From: Nocardia sp.
GTDB taxonomy: Bacteria; Actinomycetota; Actinomycetes; Mycobacteriales; Mycobacteriaceae
Length of the DNA stretch: 7,101 bases
Assembly (NCBI GenBank): GCA_017354515.1
Contig: JAFMQT010000239.1
Location: 1 to 7,101 of the forward strand
Direction of reading: 5' to 3'
The notes below the pieces were generated by a model. The model had not been told where the DNA came from. It did not search any database and saw only the letters and a program-made list of their open reading frames with translations. How positions within the stretch are numbered: position 1 is the first letter of the stretch; each line of letters begins with the position of its first letter. Of this stretch, positions 6,589 to 7,101 are shown piece by piece. A program made the translations under genes and the position numbers.

Positions 6589-7101
6589 TCACGATATCGC
6601 CCGGCCGAGCGTTCCCTCCCCGCCACCGCCGCGGCGGTGCCCGCGCAGTCCGTCGCACAGCAGATCGAACGCATGCTCGGCCGCTCGCACCGCCTCCGGA
6701 TATCGCTCGTCCGCCGACTGCCCGGATTCCAGACACAGGTGATTCATGAAGGCGAGTTCCTGATGTATCGCGATGACCTGGGCAGCGGTCAGGCGTGCGG
6801 TGAGTGGATCGAATCCTCGCTCGCGCAGCGCGGCGTCCAGTGCGTCCACCCCGCGCGCGGTGTAGCGCGTCAGCCGGGCCGCCAGCGATTCGGTGGTACG
6901 GACCATGCGGAGGAAGGCCATGATCTCGGCGTCATCGTTGAGGCCGGTATTCGGGTCGCGCAGGCGCAGCGCCTCGAGCCGGGCCTGCCGTAGCGCCTCC
7001 AGCGGCGGCTGATCGGGATGTGCGGTGACAATCCGCGCCGCTTCGTCCTCGTGGTCGGCGAACCGTTGCAGGACAAGGTCTTCCTTGGTCGGGAAGTATG
7101 C
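6589..7101 (-). CDS. TetR-family transcriptional regulator, 3' part (N-terminus outside window)
   Basis: The last 170 codons of a minus-strand gene that enters from the right edge; the start and most of the DNA-binding helix-turn-helix are missing. The visible part begins AYFPTKEDLVLQRF. This is the end of the TetR helix-turn-helix, where F/Y-x-x-K-x-x-L-V leads into the linker helix. The remaining 155 or so residues are helical, rich in Ala, Arg and Leu, and form the ligand-binding and dimerisation domain (for example PPLEALRQARLEALRLRD, then MVRTTESLAARLTRYTARG). The tail after DGLRGHRR is Gly-rich and probably disordered. The ligand is unknown. The C-terminal style recalls regulators grouped with MftR, but this is a weak memory-based likeness. 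Only the frame with this motif reads open to the edge as a recognisable protein. It lies 97 bp upstream of the methyltransferase on the same strand and may regulate it, itself or the convergent operon. Confidence 0.85.
   Translation of the reverse strand, partial: AYFPTKEDLVLQRFADHEDEAARIVTAHPDQPPLEALRQARLEALRLRDPNTGLNDDAEIMAFLRMVRTTESLAARLTRYTARGVDALDAALRERGFDPLTARLTAAQVIAIHQELAFMNHLCLESGQSADERYPEAVRAAEHAFDLLCDGLRGHRRGGGGEGTLGRAIS

Noticed and set aside
6870..7076. 68-codon minus-strand frame at the right edge
   Set aside because: It is out of frame with the TetR-like protein, whose YFPTKEDLV motif reads continuously to the edge in another frame.

Overview
The window is GC-rich with dense, overlapping genes. 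It carries a secreted antigen-85-type mycolyltransferase homologue, so the source is most likely a mycolic-acid-containing actinobacterium (order Mycobacteriales). Nocardia is my best guess, but no marker in the window fixes the genus.

Layout. Positions 1-198 are an upstream leader with a strong ribosome binding site. Positions 199-5871 hold three plus-strand genes that look like one operon: (1) a complete single-module nonribosomal peptide synthetase (C-A-PCP-TE, 1293 aa) with the architecture and many local motifs of EntF; (2) a 258-aa cytoplasmic protein of unknown function, tentatively DUF6875-like, whose start codon overlaps the synthetase stop (ATGA); (3) a signal-peptide-bearing Ag85/esterase-D-fold acyltransferase or esterase starting right after the previous stop (TGATATG). 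Seven bases separate this operon from a convergent minus-strand pair: a class I SAM-dependent methyltransferase (6490-5879) and, upstream of it, the 3' part of a TetR-family regulator that runs off the right edge (7101-6589). The 97-bp gap between these two contains a GC-rich hairpin and an imperfect inverted repeat.

How the genes may work together (inference). The synthetase activates one amino acid, probably hydrophobic rather than EntF's serine judging by the pocket residues. It condenses this with an acyl or aminoacyl donor supplied from outside the window, and the C-terminal thioesterase releases the product. The coupled unknown protein probably serves the same pathway. The exported esterase-fold protein would act at the cell envelope, either as an ordinary mycolyltransferase or as an esterase/acyltransferase for the peptide product. 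The latter recalls Fes/IroE, which share its fold and serve enterobactin-type systems. The TetR gene and the methyltransferase lie on the opposite strand and may be a separate unit. The most interesting point is the tight coupling of an EntF-like synthetase, an uncharacterised protein and a mycolyltransferase-like secreted enzyme.
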